This document shows positions 7,779-16,464 of a stretch of 39,575 nt of DNA, piece after piece. The notes under the pieces were generated by a model, which was given only the letters and a program-made list of their open reading frames with translations, was not told the DNA's origin and ran no database searches. Both the position numbers and the translations under genes were made by a program. The stretch lies in the NCBI GenBank assembly GCA_964615375.1, contig CAZTOW010000071.1:1-39575 (forward strand), read 5' to 3'. Positions within the stretch are counted from its first letter, which is position 1; every line of letters starts with the position of its first letter. Origin of the DNA: CAZKWG01 sp964615375 (GTDB lineage: Bacteria; Myxococcota_A; UBA796; CAZKWG01).

Positions 7779-8489
7779 CTGGAGACCGAGAACCCCACCT
7801 TCCGCTTCTGGCTGCGGCGATCCGGCGCGCCCGAGCACCTCTACGCGCTGCGCTTCGAGGTCTTCGACGGGCGGGGGGTCCTGCGCGTGGCGCGACCGGG
7901 GGTGCTGGTGGACCCGCCCGCCCGCGAGAGCGGCTACGAGGGTGAGCTGACGCTCAGCCAGGTGCGCAGCAGCCGCTTCCTGCACGTCACCGGGGTGGAT
8001 CGGCGCCGACAGCTCTTCTTCCTCTCGCGGATCCCGGAGAACGCCGCCGCCTTCCTGGCGGACGACGTCTGGGTGGAGCTGATGGCCACCGTCGATCGCG
8101 GCGCCCACCACCTCGTGCTCAAGCAGAGCGAGGGCATCCTCCCCGCCGCCAGCGGCTCCACGCCGCCAGAGCCCGTGATCCTCGCCTCGCGCGCCATCGA
8201 CAACCTGCCCTCGCTGCCGCCGAGCGCGCTCACGCCGCTCTCCGAGGACGAGGCGCTGTGGAGCGGCGGGAAGGAGCGTCGCGCCGAGGCTCCCGCCCCT
8301 GAGCCGCCGGAGCCCGCGCCGCCGACCTCCCTGCTGCGCTACCTGCGCCGCCAGCTCTCCGAGGTGCGCCGGGAGAACGCCGCGCTCCAGGCCCGCGTCC
8401 AGCACCTGGAGCGTCGCCTGGCCAGCCTGGACGGCGCGCCGCTGGCCATGGAGGCCGACACCGCCGACGAGGTCAGCGAGGAGGCCTGA
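7779..8489 (+). CDS. Unknown protein with C-terminal coiled coil; probable CTG start
   Basis: 236 residues if it begins at CTG 7779. The protein-like frame (ENPTFRFWLRR, YALRFEVFDG) is open from an in-frame stop at 7695-7697, yet holds no ATG, GTG or TTG until GTG 7887, which would remove about 36 plausible residues. An AGGAG at 7767-7771, seven bases before the CTG, fits a ribosome-binding site. Residues 1-120 form a beta-rich domain of no recognised family, about 120-180 are Pro/Ala-rich, and about 185-220 (LLRYLRRQLSEVRRENAALQARVQHLERR) form a clear coiled coil. There is no signal peptide. The gene is convergent with the OmpA-like gene, 4 bases away. An error in the sequence that removed a normal start cannot be excluded. 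Confidence 0.65.
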   Translation: METENPTFRFWLRRSGAPEHLYALRFEVFDGRGVLRVARPGVLVDPPARESGYEGELTLSQVRSSRFLHVTGVDRRRQLFFLSRIPENAAAFLADDVWVELMATVDRGAHHLVLKQSEGILPAASGSTPPEPVILASRAIDNLPSLPPSALTPLSEDEALWSGGKERRAEAPAPEPPEPAPPTSLLRYLRRQLSEVRRENAALQARVQHLERRLASLDGAPLAMEADTADEVSEEA

Positions 8490-8493
8490 GACC

Positions 8494-9276
8494 TCAGCGG
8501 GTGTTGAGGTTCTTCAGCTCCTCGAAGCCGGGCAGCCCGGAGAGATCGGGCACGACCACGATCTCGATGCGGCGGTTGGAGGCCCGGCCCTCGGGGGTGT
8601 CGTTGGGCATCACCGGCTTCATGTCGGCGTAGCTGGCCGCGCTCACGCGCTCGGCGGGCAGGCCGCCGGCCACCAGCGCGCGCACCACGGCGATGCTGCG
8701 GGCGCTGGCCAGCTCCCAGTTCGAGGGGTACTGCGCCGTCTTGATGGGCACGTTGTCGGTGTGCCCCTCCACCTGGAAGCGGCGGTCGGGGATGCTGGCC
8801 AGGACCAGCGCGACCTCGCCGATGGCGATCTCGCCGTTGGGCGAGAGCTTCGCCGAGCCCGAGTCGAAGAGGATGTCGGTGGCCAGCTCCACCACCATGC
8901 GGCCGTCCACGATCTTCACGCGCAGCTTGCCGGCGTCGATCAGCGCCTTGAAGCGGGAGATCAGCGAGCGGAACTCGTTGATGCGCGCGTCGGCGTCGGC
9001 CTTGCGCTGGCTGAGCTCGATGAGGGCCTTCTGCATCTCCGAGACGGAGCTCTGAAGATCGCTCTGGTCCTGCATGAGCTGGGCGCGCTCGGCCGCGAGG
9101 CGCTCGTTCTGGGCCTTGGCCTTCTCCAGGCGCTCGGTGGTGTCCTCCAGATCGGCCTGGAGGTCCTTGATGAGGGCCTGCGAGTCCGTGTACTCGTTCA
9201 GCAGCAGGGTGTACTTCTTCTTGCCTACGCAGCCCGCGGACAGCAGCAGGCCGAGCAGGAGGGGGGACAGGCGCAT
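8494..9276 (-). CDS. OmpA-family lipoprotein with coiled coil
   Basis: 260 residues. A lipoprotein signal (LLLSAGC, lipidated Cys16) is followed by a coiled coil from about residue 25 to 115 and an OmpA C-terminal peptidoglycan-binding domain from about 128 to 245. Recognisable elements are DILFDSGSAKLSP, VEGHTDNVPI with Asp174, and NWELASARS with Arg193; these Asp and Arg bind diaminopimelate in the family. It would sit in the outer membrane and grip the cell wall across a helical spacer. The layout (lipoprotein plus helical rod plus OmpA) is common in myxobacteria. The ATG has GGAGG four bases upstream. It is a single-gene unit convergent with the 7779 gene; 71 bases separate it from the next minus-strand operon. 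Confidence 0.92.
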   Translation of the reverse strand: MRLSPLLLGLLLSAGCVGKKKYTLLLNEYTDSQALIKDLQADLEDTTERLEKAKAQNERLAAERAQLMQDQSDLQSSVSEMQKALIELSQRKADADARINEFRSLISRFKALIDAGKLRVKIVDGRMVVELATDILFDSGSAKLSPNGEIAIGEVALVLASIPDRRFQVEGHTDNVPIKTAQYPSNWELASARSIAVVRALVAGGLPAERVSAASYADMKPVMPNDTPEGRASNRRIEIVVVPDLSGLPGFEELKNLNTR

Positions 9277-9347
9277 GGTGCCTCCACGCTGCTCCGTTAC
9301 TGCCTCCGGGCCGCGCGCACAAGGGGCGGCGCGCGTTGTGGCGCCGA

Positions 9348-11393
9348 TCAGCGCCCCGGGGCGTCCAGCATGGCCCGGAGGGCGGCGGGATCGGAGACGG
9401 GGGGGGCGCAGCTCGTCCCCTCGCAGACATAGGCCCGCCGGGCGGAGCGCTTGCCCGTGAACGCGCCGAAGCGGGAGAGCTCCGCGTCCGGCGGCAGGGA
9501 GGCCACCAGCAGGTCCGGCCTCCAGGGCTGGAGCGCGGCCTGGCGGAGCGCGGCGACCTCCGGGTCGCGCGGGTCGCCGGGGATCACCAAGGTCCTCAGG
9601 TGGCCCGCAGCCAGGTCCAGGGCGCGCAGGGTGGTGGGCGCGGCGGCGGGGCTTCGGGCCAGGAGCGGGGAGGCGGAACCCAGAGCGCCGTCCAGGATCT
9701 CTGTCGTCACGCCCTCGTCCCCCAGCGCATGCAGGCGGAGGAGGACGAGGATCGCCACGCCCGCGCCCGAGGGCTCGGCCCCCTCCTCGAAGACCACGCG
9801 GGGCAGGGCGGGCGGGCGCGGCGGGGCCAGCAGGAGGGCCCCGGTCTCCGGGTCGCGGAAGCGGGCGAGCATCTGGCCGGCGAGCGCGCTCGCGGCGAGG
9901 AGCCAGCGAGGCTCGCCGCTGGCCTCGTACAGGTCCAGCAGGCCCTCGGCCAGCAGGGCGTGGTCGTCCAGCACGCCGTCCGGGCTGTCCGGGCCGAGGG
10001 TTCGGGGCAGCGTCGCGCCCTGCTCCAACCCGCAGGCGCTCAGGAGCTGGGCCGCCGCCCGGGTGGCGGCCTCGAGGTAGCGGGCGTCGCCCAGCACGCG
10101 CGCCCCGTGGGCCATGGCGCTGAGGGCGAGGCCGTTCCACCCCAGCACGATCTTGTCGTCCGTGGCCGGCTTCGGGCGCCGCTGGCGGGCGGCCAGGAGG
10201 CGCGGGCGCAGGGCGGAGAGCAGGTCGCCCTCCTGCTGGCGGCGGAGGACGCTGCGGCCTCCCTCCATGTTGCCGCCGGGCACGACACCATAGGCGCGGC
10301 CGAGGCGCTCGGCGTGCTCGGGCACGACCTGGCGGAGCTCCTCGGGCGTCCAGGTGTAGTACGCGCCCTCTCCGCCGGCGTCGTCGGCGTCCTGGCTGGA
10401 CCAGAAGGCGCCCTCCGGCGCGCGCAGCTCAGCCAGCATGTACTCCAGCGTCCGCGCGCCCACGGTCCCCAGCCGGCGGTCCCCGGTGAGCGAGGCGGCG
10501 CGCAGGAAGACGCGGGCGAGCTGGGCGTTGTCGTAGAGCATCTTCTCGAAGTGGGGGACCTCCCAGTCCTCGTCCACGGCGTAGCGGTGGAAGCCGCCGC
10601 CGAGGTGGTCGTGGACCCCGCCGCGGTCCAGGGCGCCGAGCGCGTGCCGGAGGGCCTCGGCGGCGCGCGGGTGCTGGCGGCGGGCGGCGGCGTGGATCAA
10701 CAGATCCAGGCGCGGGGCCTGCGGGAACTTCGCCCCCATCCCCCATCCGCCGCAGCGCCAGTCGTACTCGTGGAGGAGGCGATCCACCCCCGCTTGTACC
10801 CGGTCGATCCCGGGGAGCTCCCCGCGCTGGGGGGCGCTCTCGGCGCGCAGGCGCTCGCGCAGGGCCTCGGCCAGGATCAGGCTGCGCGCGCGGGACTCCC
10901 GCCAGCTCTCGTCCACGCGGCGCAGGGCCTCGCGGAAGGAGGGCAGCCCGAAGCGCGGGTGGGGCGGGAAGTAGGTCCCGCCGTAGAGCGGGGCGCCGTC
11001 CGGGCTCATCCACAGGCTGAGCGGCCATCCCCCCTCGCCGGTGAGCGCGAGCAGCGCGTCCATGGCCTGCCCGTCCACGTCCGGGCGCTCCTCGCGATCG
11101 ACCTTGATGGGGACGAAACGCTCGTTCAGCATGGCGGCCACGCCGGGATCCATGAAGCTCTCGCGCTCCATGACGTGGCACCAGTGGCATGCGGCGTAGC
11201 CCACGCTCAGGAAGATGGGGCGGTCCGTCTCCCGGGCCAGGGCCAGGGCCTCGTCCCCCCAGGGGTGCCAGTCCACGGGGTTGTGGGCGTGCTGACGCAG
11301 ATAGGGGCTCGTGCAGCGCGCGAGGCGGTTGAGCCAGGGGCCCTCGCGGAGCTCGGCGCTGGCGACGCGGTGTCCGGGGGGTGGCGCGCTCAA
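9348..11393 (-). CDS. YyaL/DUF255 thioredoxin-fold protein (spermatogenesis-associated protein 20 family)
   Basis: 681 residues, the usual length of the family. The N-terminus holds the hallmark RLARCTSPYLRQHAHNPVDW followed by a thioredoxin-like domain with CHWCH (Cys69 and Cys72). The C-terminal two thirds resemble the (alpha/alpha)6 glycosidase-type fold, with GGGFHRYAVDEDWEVPHFEKMLYDN, the most conserved motif of that half. The biochemical role of the family is unsettled. The start is taken as TTG 11393, whose TTGA overlaps the stop of the glycosyltransferase gene by three bases; the frame stays open for 744 bases beyond that but is antisense-like noise inside the upstream gene. It is the last gene of the three-gene coupled operon 14178-9348. 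Confidence 0.9.
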   Translation of the reverse strand: MSAPPPGHRVASAELREGPWLNRLARCTSPYLRQHAHNPVDWHPWGDEALALARETDRPIFLSVGYAACHWCHVMERESFMDPGVAAMLNERFVPIKVDREERPDVDGQAMDALLALTGEGGWPLSLWMSPDGAPLYGGTYFPPHPRFGLPSFREALRRVDESWRESRARSLILAEALRERLRAESAPQRGELPGIDRVQAGVDRLLHEYDWRCGGWGMGAKFPQAPRLDLLIHAAARRQHPRAAEALRHALGALDRGGVHDHLGGGFHRYAVDEDWEVPHFEKMLYDNAQLARVFLRAASLTGDRRLGTVGARTLEYMLAELRAPEGAFWSSQDADDAGGEGAYYTWTPEELRQVVPEHAERLGRAYGVVPGGNMEGGRSVLRRQQEGDLLSALRPRLLAARQRRPKPATDDKIVLGWNGLALSAMAHGARVLGDARYLEAATRAAAQLLSACGLEQGATLPRTLGPDSPDGVLDDHALLAEGLLDLYEASGEPRWLLAASALAGQMLARFRDPETGALLLAPPRPPALPRVVFEEGAEPSGAGVAILVLLRLHALGDEGVTTEILDGALGSASPLLARSPAAAPTTLRALDLAAGHLRTLVIPGDPRDPEVAALRQAALQPWRPDLLVASLPPDAELSRFGAFTGKRSARRAYVCEGTSCAPPVSDPAALRAMLDAPGR

Positions 11394-12547
11394 CCGACCA
11401 CCCGCCCCTTCCAGGTCGCCGTCTTCGCCCTCAACCCGGAGTTGATGAAGAGGGCCATGGTGAGCGCGGCGCCGATGGGCATCAGCAGGCCGTAGCGCAG
11501 GGGGCGCTCGAAGGTGATGTCCAGGTAGATGCGGGCGATCTGCATCGCCAGCACGCAGGCCACGCTCCAGGTGGACCAGGGGGGGCCCAGCAGGCCCGCC
11601 GCCGCCGGCAGCAGGAGCAGCCAGGGCAGCAGGATGTAGGCGAACATGAAGCCCGCCACGCCCGCCACGCGCGCCCAGCTGCGGCCCACCCCGGCGAAGA
11701 GGTTCTTGGTCCAGCCCTCCCAGACCGCGCCGAAGGAGTCGTACATGCGGCAGGAGAAGAGCGAGCGCATGAAGACGAGGTGGTAGGGGAAGCCCGCCTT
11801 CGTCACCGCGGACGCCATCCCCACGTCGTCCACCACGTCCCGGGCCACCGCCGCGTGCCCGCCCACGGCCTGCCAGGCGTCGCGGCGCAGCAGGATGAAT
11901 TGCCCGTTGGCCAGCGGGCGGTCGGGCCGGCGCTCGGGATCGTTGACCTTGTCGATGGGGTTGCCCGCCAGGATGAGGCCGGCGATCATCGGCTGGAGCA
12001 CCTCCTCCCAGAAGGAGACCGTGTCCATCTGCCCGAGCCCGGAGACCATGGCCTGCCCAGAGCGCTGGGCGTAGCCGAGGGCGCCCGCGACGGCGTGGGG
12101 GTGGACGCGGACGTCTGCGTCGATGAACAGCATCCACTCCGGGTCGAAGTCGCTCCGGGCGGCGTGCTCGGCGGCGCGCTGGCAGGCCCAGGGCTTGCCC
12201 AGCCAGCCCTCGGGCAGGGGGCCGCCGCCGCCCTGGATGATCGTGATCCGATCAGCGTAGCGCTTCAGGATCTCGGGGGTGCGATCCGTGCTGCCGTCGT
12301 CGAGCACGAACACGCGGGTCTGCGGGTGGTCCTGGGCCAGGGCATGCTCCACGCAGGGCCCGATGTTGGACTCCTCGTTGCGCGCGGGGATGATGATGGC
12401 CACGCGCTCGGGGCGCTCGGGGGGAGGCGCGTCGGCGCCCACGCGGAAGCGCTGGTCTCCCCGGCCCTTCGCCGTGCGGACCAGGGCCCCGAGCCAGAAG
12501 AGCGCGACGCCCCCGAAGTAGAGGTGCCCCAGCCAGCCGAGCGTCAT
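11390..12547 (-). CDS. Membrane-bound family 2 glycosyltransferase
   Basis: 385 residues. One N-terminal membrane segment (about 5-23) precedes a GT-A catalytic domain: AIIIPARNEESN (50-61), VLDDGSTD (81-88), a DAD metal motif at 143-145 and a VVDDVGMA acidic motif near 240. Three hydrophobic segments follow (about 295-322, 328-345, 350-370). The arrangement and the EGWLGKPWA segment resemble the HpnB/CrtQ-like group, which glycosylates lipids such as hopanoids or carotenoids; the acceptor here is unknown. The ATG overlaps the stop of the GH3 gene (ATGA), and its own stop overlaps the start of the DUF255 gene, so all three are translationally coupled. Confidence 0.9.
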   Translation of the reverse strand: MTLGWLGHLYFGGVALFWLGALVRTAKGRGDQRFRVGADAPPPERPERVAIIIPARNEESNIGPCVEHALAQDHPQTRVFVLDDGSTDRTPEILKRYADRITIIQGGGGPLPEGWLGKPWACQRAAEHAARSDFDPEWMLFIDADVRVHPHAVAGALGYAQRSGQAMVSGLGQMDTVSFWEEVLQPMIAGLILAGNPIDKVNDPERRPDRPLANGQFILLRRDAWQAVGGHAAVARDVVDDVGMASAVTKAGFPYHLVFMRSLFSCRMYDSFGAVWEGWTKNLFAGVGRSWARVAGVAGFMFAYILLPWLLLLPAAAGLLGPPWSTWSVACVLAMQIARIYLDITFERPLRYGLLMPIGAALTMALFINSGLRAKTATWKGRVVG

Positions 12548-14178
12548 GCCGTCTCCTCCCCACCCAGGACCCGTGACCACTCCGCGTCGTCCAGGGCCAG
12601 CACCGGATCCTTCACCTGCCCCTCCGGCGCGCCGCGCGCCACCCGGGCCTGGCGGTAGCGCAGGAAGGTGCCCGCATCGGCGAGCACGACCACGGGTGGA
12701 TCCATGCGCCCGCTCTCCCGACGCCCGGCGTACTCGACGTTGCGCTCGACGAGGGCGTGATCCAGAGCCACGGCGAGCCTGGAGGGATCCGGGTCGGGCC
12801 GGGAGAGCTCCACCAGGAGGCGATAGCGTGGCCTCAACCCGGCCTCCACGCCCAGCGTGAAGCCCACCGGCGCCAGGCCCGCCTGCTCCGCCGCCGCGCG
12901 CATGGCCTGGGAGACCTGCTCCTCGGTGACCCGCTCGCCGAGCACGTTGAGCAGGCGCCGCCCCTTGCCCACGAAGCGCAGGACCGGCGTGCGCCCGCAC
13001 ATCCCGATGACCTCGACCACGTCGTCCAGATCGTAGCGGTACAGCCCGGCCTCGGTCGTGATGACCAGGCGCGCGCGCTGACCGGGCTCGAGCTCCCAGC
13101 CGCCCAGCAGGCGCCCGTCCTCCGTGGCGAACTCCATGAGGTGCCCCAGCGTCCAGAGCACCCCCCCGTCCCAGTCCCCCAGCGGTACGGCGAAGTAGCC
13201 CTCGGACGCCGTGATCCCCACCTCGCGCACGGGCACCGGAGCGCCCAGGGCCTCGGGGACGCGGGCGGCGAAGTAGGCGGCGGGCCCGCCCTTCCAGCAG
13301 TTGACGACCGCGAGATCCCAGATCTTCGCCGGGCGCCAGTCCTCGGGCGGGCGGGTCTTGCGGAGCCGCCACTCCAGCCAGCGCCGGGCGCTGGGGTCCA
13401 GGGCTTCGGCCGGGCCGTGGCGGAGCGTGCCGTCGGCCAGGTCGCGGGAGAGGGGCTCGGCCCACTCCAGCAGGCGCCGACAGAGCAGCAGCAGGGTGGA
13501 CGGGTTGGCGGTGGTGATGGAGCTGATCGTCTTGCCCAGCGCGAAGCGCAAGATCGCGTAGTGCTTGAGCTCGGTGGGCGCGAGCGAGAACACGCTGTAG
13601 GGCACGGGGTAGCGCAGGCGCAGCCACCAGGGCTGGGCGAGGTGCATGCGCCCTGTGTTGGCGCCGATGGGCAGCCCGCCCGCGCTGCGCGCATGCTCCG
13701 CCGGGCTGACGACCGTGAGCGCCGCGCCCTTGGACAGCGCCTCGTGGTCGCGGACGAGCGCGAGGATCCAGAAGAACTGAGCCTCGCCCACGGTGCGCGC
13801 CCAGGCCGGCGTGACCGGCAGGCGCTTGGGGCGGCCGGTGGTGCCGCTGGTCTCCAGCAGCATGGTGGGGTCCTCGCGCGTCAGCACCCCGCGCTCGCCC
13901 TGCTCCACCCGATCCAGCCAGGGGCGATGTCCCTCGTGATCCCGCACCGGGACGGCGGCGCGGAAGTCCTCCAGGCTGCGGACCGCGTCGAGGCCGTGCT
14001 CGCGGGCGAAGTCGGTGCCCCGCGCGCCCTCGAGGATGCGGGCCAGGGCGGCGCGCTGCGCCCCCTCGGGATCGTCGAGCGCCGCGAGCAGGGCGTCGAC
14101 CCGACGCGCCTTGCCCCCGCGCAGGAGCCGGTAGGGTCCGTTGCCGCGATCCTCCAGCGCTGGCGCGAACAGGTTCAT
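12544..14178 (-). CDS. GH3-family acyl-adenylating (amido synthetase) enzyme
   Basis: 544 residues, normal for the GH3 auxin-responsive promoter family. Motifs of the adenylating superfamily are present: ETSGTTGRPKRLPVT (phosphate loop, near residue 108), ASEGYFAVPLG near 325, and YRYDLDDVVEVIG near 390. Plant members join amino acids to acyl acids such as jasmonate or indole acetate; bacterial members are found in myxobacteria and Bacteroidetes with mostly unknown substrates. As first gene of an operon with a lipid-type glycosyltransferase, a role in making a modified lipid or acyl conjugate is possible (inference). The ATG at 14178 was chosen because it begins at the conserved MNLFAP-type N-terminus; a GTG at 14241 in the same frame is the alternative. 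No strong ribosome-binding site is seen for either. Confidence 0.88.
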   Translation of the reverse strand: MNLFAPALEDRGNGPYRLLRGGKARRVDALLAALDDPEGAQRAALARILEGARGTDFAREHGLDAVRSLEDFRAAVPVRDHEGHRPWLDRVEQGERGVLTREDPTMLLETSGTTGRPKRLPVTPAWARTVGEAQFFWILALVRDHEALSKGAALTVVSPAEHARSAGGLPIGANTGRMHLAQPWWLRLRYPVPYSVFSLAPTELKHYAILRFALGKTISSITTANPSTLLLLCRRLLEWAEPLSRDLADGTLRHGPAEALDPSARRWLEWRLRKTRPPEDWRPAKIWDLAVVNCWKGGPAAYFAARVPEALGAPVPVREVGITASEGYFAVPLGDWDGGVLWTLGHLMEFATEDGRLLGGWELEPGQRARLVITTEAGLYRYDLDDVVEVIGMCGRTPVLRFVGKGRRLLNVLGERVTEEQVSQAMRAAAEQAGLAPVGFTLGVEAGLRPRYRLLVELSRPDPDPSRLAVALDHALVERNVEYAGRRESGRMDPPVVVLADAGTFLRYRQARVARGAPEGQVKDPVLALDDAEWSRVLGGEETA

Positions 14179-14383
14179 CTCACACTCATATTCCCCGCGT
14201 CCTTCGTGCGCCGCTCTCGCCCCGTTACATCGGGGTGTCACAGCACGCGCTCAGGTCATTGACATGCGTCCAGGCTTTCGATAACTACCGGCTTCTCTGC
14301 CCTCCCTCCAGTCCTCCTCAGCCCGTCCAACTCCCCACCGCAACCCCCACCGCAACTTCAGCGTCCGAGAGGACACCGCCTCC

Positions 14384-16426
14384 ATGAGAACCGGCGAAGT
14401 GGTCCGGGATCCACAGGGTCGAGCGTTCCAGCTCGGGCAGCAGCTCGGCCGGGGGCTCTGGGGTAGGACCTTCGCCGCGCGGGAGGACGGCGGCGGAGAG
14501 TGGGCGATCAAGGTCCCTCTCGGGCTCGCCGACGTGGGCGAGGGGGGCGAGCGCCTCGCCCGCGCCTGCCAGGAGATCGCCGTGGAGCAGGCGCGCCTGC
14601 TCCAGCAGGCGGCGGGGGCCGGGGTGGTGCCCTGCGAGCTGCACTTCAAGACGGCGGACGGCGTCCCGGTGCTGGTGATGCCCCGCTACGCGAGCTCGCT
14701 GGAGCGCCGGCTGGCGCTGGGCTGCTCGTTCGAGGAGGTGCTGCGCGTGGTGGTGGAGGTGGCGAAGAGCCTGCGCGTGCTGCGCGGCCTGAGCCACCAC
14801 GGCGTGCTGAAGCCCACCAACGTGCTCCTGACGGAGCGCGGCGAGGTGCGGCTCTCGGACTTCGCCACGCCCACGCTGCGCCGCAACCTGGGCGCCCTGC
14901 TGCGGGCGACGGGTCAGGGCGGCGGCTACCTGGCCCCGGAGGTCCGCGCGGCCACGGGGGAAGACCCGCCGATGAGCGTGGCGGCCGACACCTACGCGCT
15001 GGCGATGATGGTCTACCGCGGCGTGCTGGTGGACGGCTCGGGCGGCCCGGCCCCGGCGCTGCCCGAGGACGGGCTGGACAAGGCGGCCCTGGTCGCGCTC
15101 AAGGACCGCATCCACAACCGCTTGAAGGCGGAGCCCAGCAACCCGCGCTTCCACACGCGCCTGGCCGACCGCGCCGCGGCCCTGCTCAACCGCGCCCTCT
15201 CCCGCGAGGTGAGCCCGAGCCCGCCCTTCCGCTTCGGCCGCCTGGACGAGTTCCTGGCCCGCGCCGAGGAGGTGCAGGCCCTGGTCCATCCCGTCGTCAC
15301 CCACGTCGGCAAGATCCTGCTGGACCGCCCTCCGGCCACCGAGATCTTCACCACCGACGAGGAGAGCACCTTCTCCTGCACCATCGCCTGCAGCGCGGGC
15401 GTGGAGACGCACGAGGAGATCGCGACCGGCCTCGCCCTCTTCGACCAGGACCGGGACGAGCGCCTGCGCGAGATCCAGTGCTCGTACACGGTGGATCGCC
15501 ACCCCTCGGGCCGCTTCCGCTTCGGCTTCCGCATCGCCGACCTGGCCCCCGCCACCTACAAGGTGCGGCTGGCCTTCACCATCCGCGACTCCGGGCACGA
15601 GCCGGTGACCGCGGAGGGGCGCTTCGTGGTGCGCGCCGCGCCCGGCTACGTGCCGCCGCGCGAGCAGCCCCAGGCCCGCCCCATCCCGCTGGAGCGCCCG
15701 GCGGAGACCGTGGTGACCGAGCGTCGCACGGGCTCGGGCGTGAGCGAGGCGCCGCGCCCCGTCGCGCCCATCGAGAGCGTGTCCCCGCGGGTGGCGGAGT
15801 CGCCCCGCCCGGTAGAGGCGCCAGCCCCGCGGCTGGCGGCCCCGGTGGAGGTCGCCCGTCCGGTGGAGGCGCCGGCCCCGCGGCTGGCGGCCCCGGTGGA
15901 GATCCCGCGCCCGGTGGAGGCGCCGGCCCCCCGCCTGTCGCCCGCCCTCGCTCGCCCGGAGCCGGTGGTTCGGCTGGCGCCCGCGCCTCCCCCCGTCGAG
16001 GAGGACGAGGACGACTACGAGGACGATCCGATCTCCAGCTCGGACGTGCCGGAGCGGCCCCTCGCGCCCGCCCCCGCGCCGCGCCGCGCTCCCGCGCTCG
16101 CGCCCGCCCCCGCCCCCGCGCCCGGGGAGGACGAGGACCCCTACACCGCCTCGCCGCAGTATCGCGGCGCCGGTCGCTGGACCGACCTGCCCGTGCCCGG
16201 CTTCGAGCCGGATCGCCGCCGTGAGGAGGATGAGGAGGCGGGCGACGAGGAGAGCGCGGACGCCACCGGCACCCAGGGGACGCAGAGCTCCTGGCGCTCG
16301 CTGGTGGCCGAGCCTCTCCAGCGGGTCTTCGATCTCGCGCGCGGCGAGGCTTACTGGTTGTACGTGGGCGGCCTGGTGGTCATCATCCTGGTCTTGCTGG
16401 TGCTGCTCCTCGCCCTGAACCCCTGA
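14384..16426 (+). CDS. Tail-anchored Ser/Thr pseudokinase
   Basis: 680 residues. Residues about 14-300 form a Hanks-type kinase domain: Gly loop GRGLWGRTF (22-30), Lys43 in WAIKV, HHGVLKPTNVLL (138-149), SDFATP (158-163) and APEV (184-187). The catalytic Asp of the HRD motif is Val141, so phosphotransfer is probably lost, while Lys43, Asn146 and Asp159 needed for nucleotide binding remain. Residues about 305-430 form a beta-sandwich-like domain (FSCTIACS, RFRFGFRIADLAP). A Pro/Ala-rich linker with a 17-residue tandem repeat follows, and one hydrophobic helix (about 655-677) ends two residues from the C-terminus, giving a cytoplasmic tail-anchored protein. It diverges from the GH3 operon (205-base spacer, no clear promoter recognised) and lies 38 bases before pepA, probably in one transcript. 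Confidence 0.88.
   Translation: MRTGEVVRDPQGRAFQLGQQLGRGLWGRTFAAREDGGGEWAIKVPLGLADVGEGGERLARACQEIAVEQARLLQQAAGAGVVPCELHFKTADGVPVLVMPRYASSLERRLALGCSFEEVLRVVVEVAKSLRVLRGLSHHGVLKPTNVLLTERGEVRLSDFATPTLRRNLGALLRATGQGGGYLAPEVRAATGEDPPMSVAADTYALAMMVYRGVLVDGSGGPAPALPEDGLDKAALVALKDRIHNRLKAEPSNPRFHTRLADRAAALLNRALSREVSPSPPFRFGRLDEFLARAEEVQALVHPVVTHVGKILLDRPPATEIFTTDEESTFSCTIACSAGVETHEEIATGLALFDQDRDERLREIQCSYTVDRHPSGRFRFGFRIADLAPATYKVRLAFTIRDSGHEPVTAEGRFVVRAAPGYVPPREQPQARPIPLERPAETVVTERRTGSGVSEAPRPVAPIESVSPRVAESPRPVEAPAPRLAAPVEVARPVEAPAPRLAAPVEIPRPVEAPAPRLSPALARPEPVVRLAPAPPPVEEDEDDYEDDPISSSDVPERPLAPAPAPRRAPALAPAPAPAPGEDEDPYTASPQYRGAGRWTDLPVPGFEPDRRREEDEEAGDEESADATGTQGTQSSWRSLVAEPLQRVFDLARGEAYWLYVGGLVVIILVLLVLLLALNP
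15809..15937 (+). repeat. 51-bp in-frame tandem repeat in the pseudokinase linker
   Basis: Two and a half copies of a 51-base unit (15809-15859, 15860-15910, partial 15911-15937) encode PVEAPAPRLAAPVE plus three variable residues per copy. The copies differ by few bases, so expansion is recent. It lengthens the Pro-rich spacer between the kinase-like part and the membrane anchor. Confidence 0.85.
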
Positions 16427-16464
16427 GCGCCTCCCGCTCCGCACATCCGACGCCAGAGGATCCC

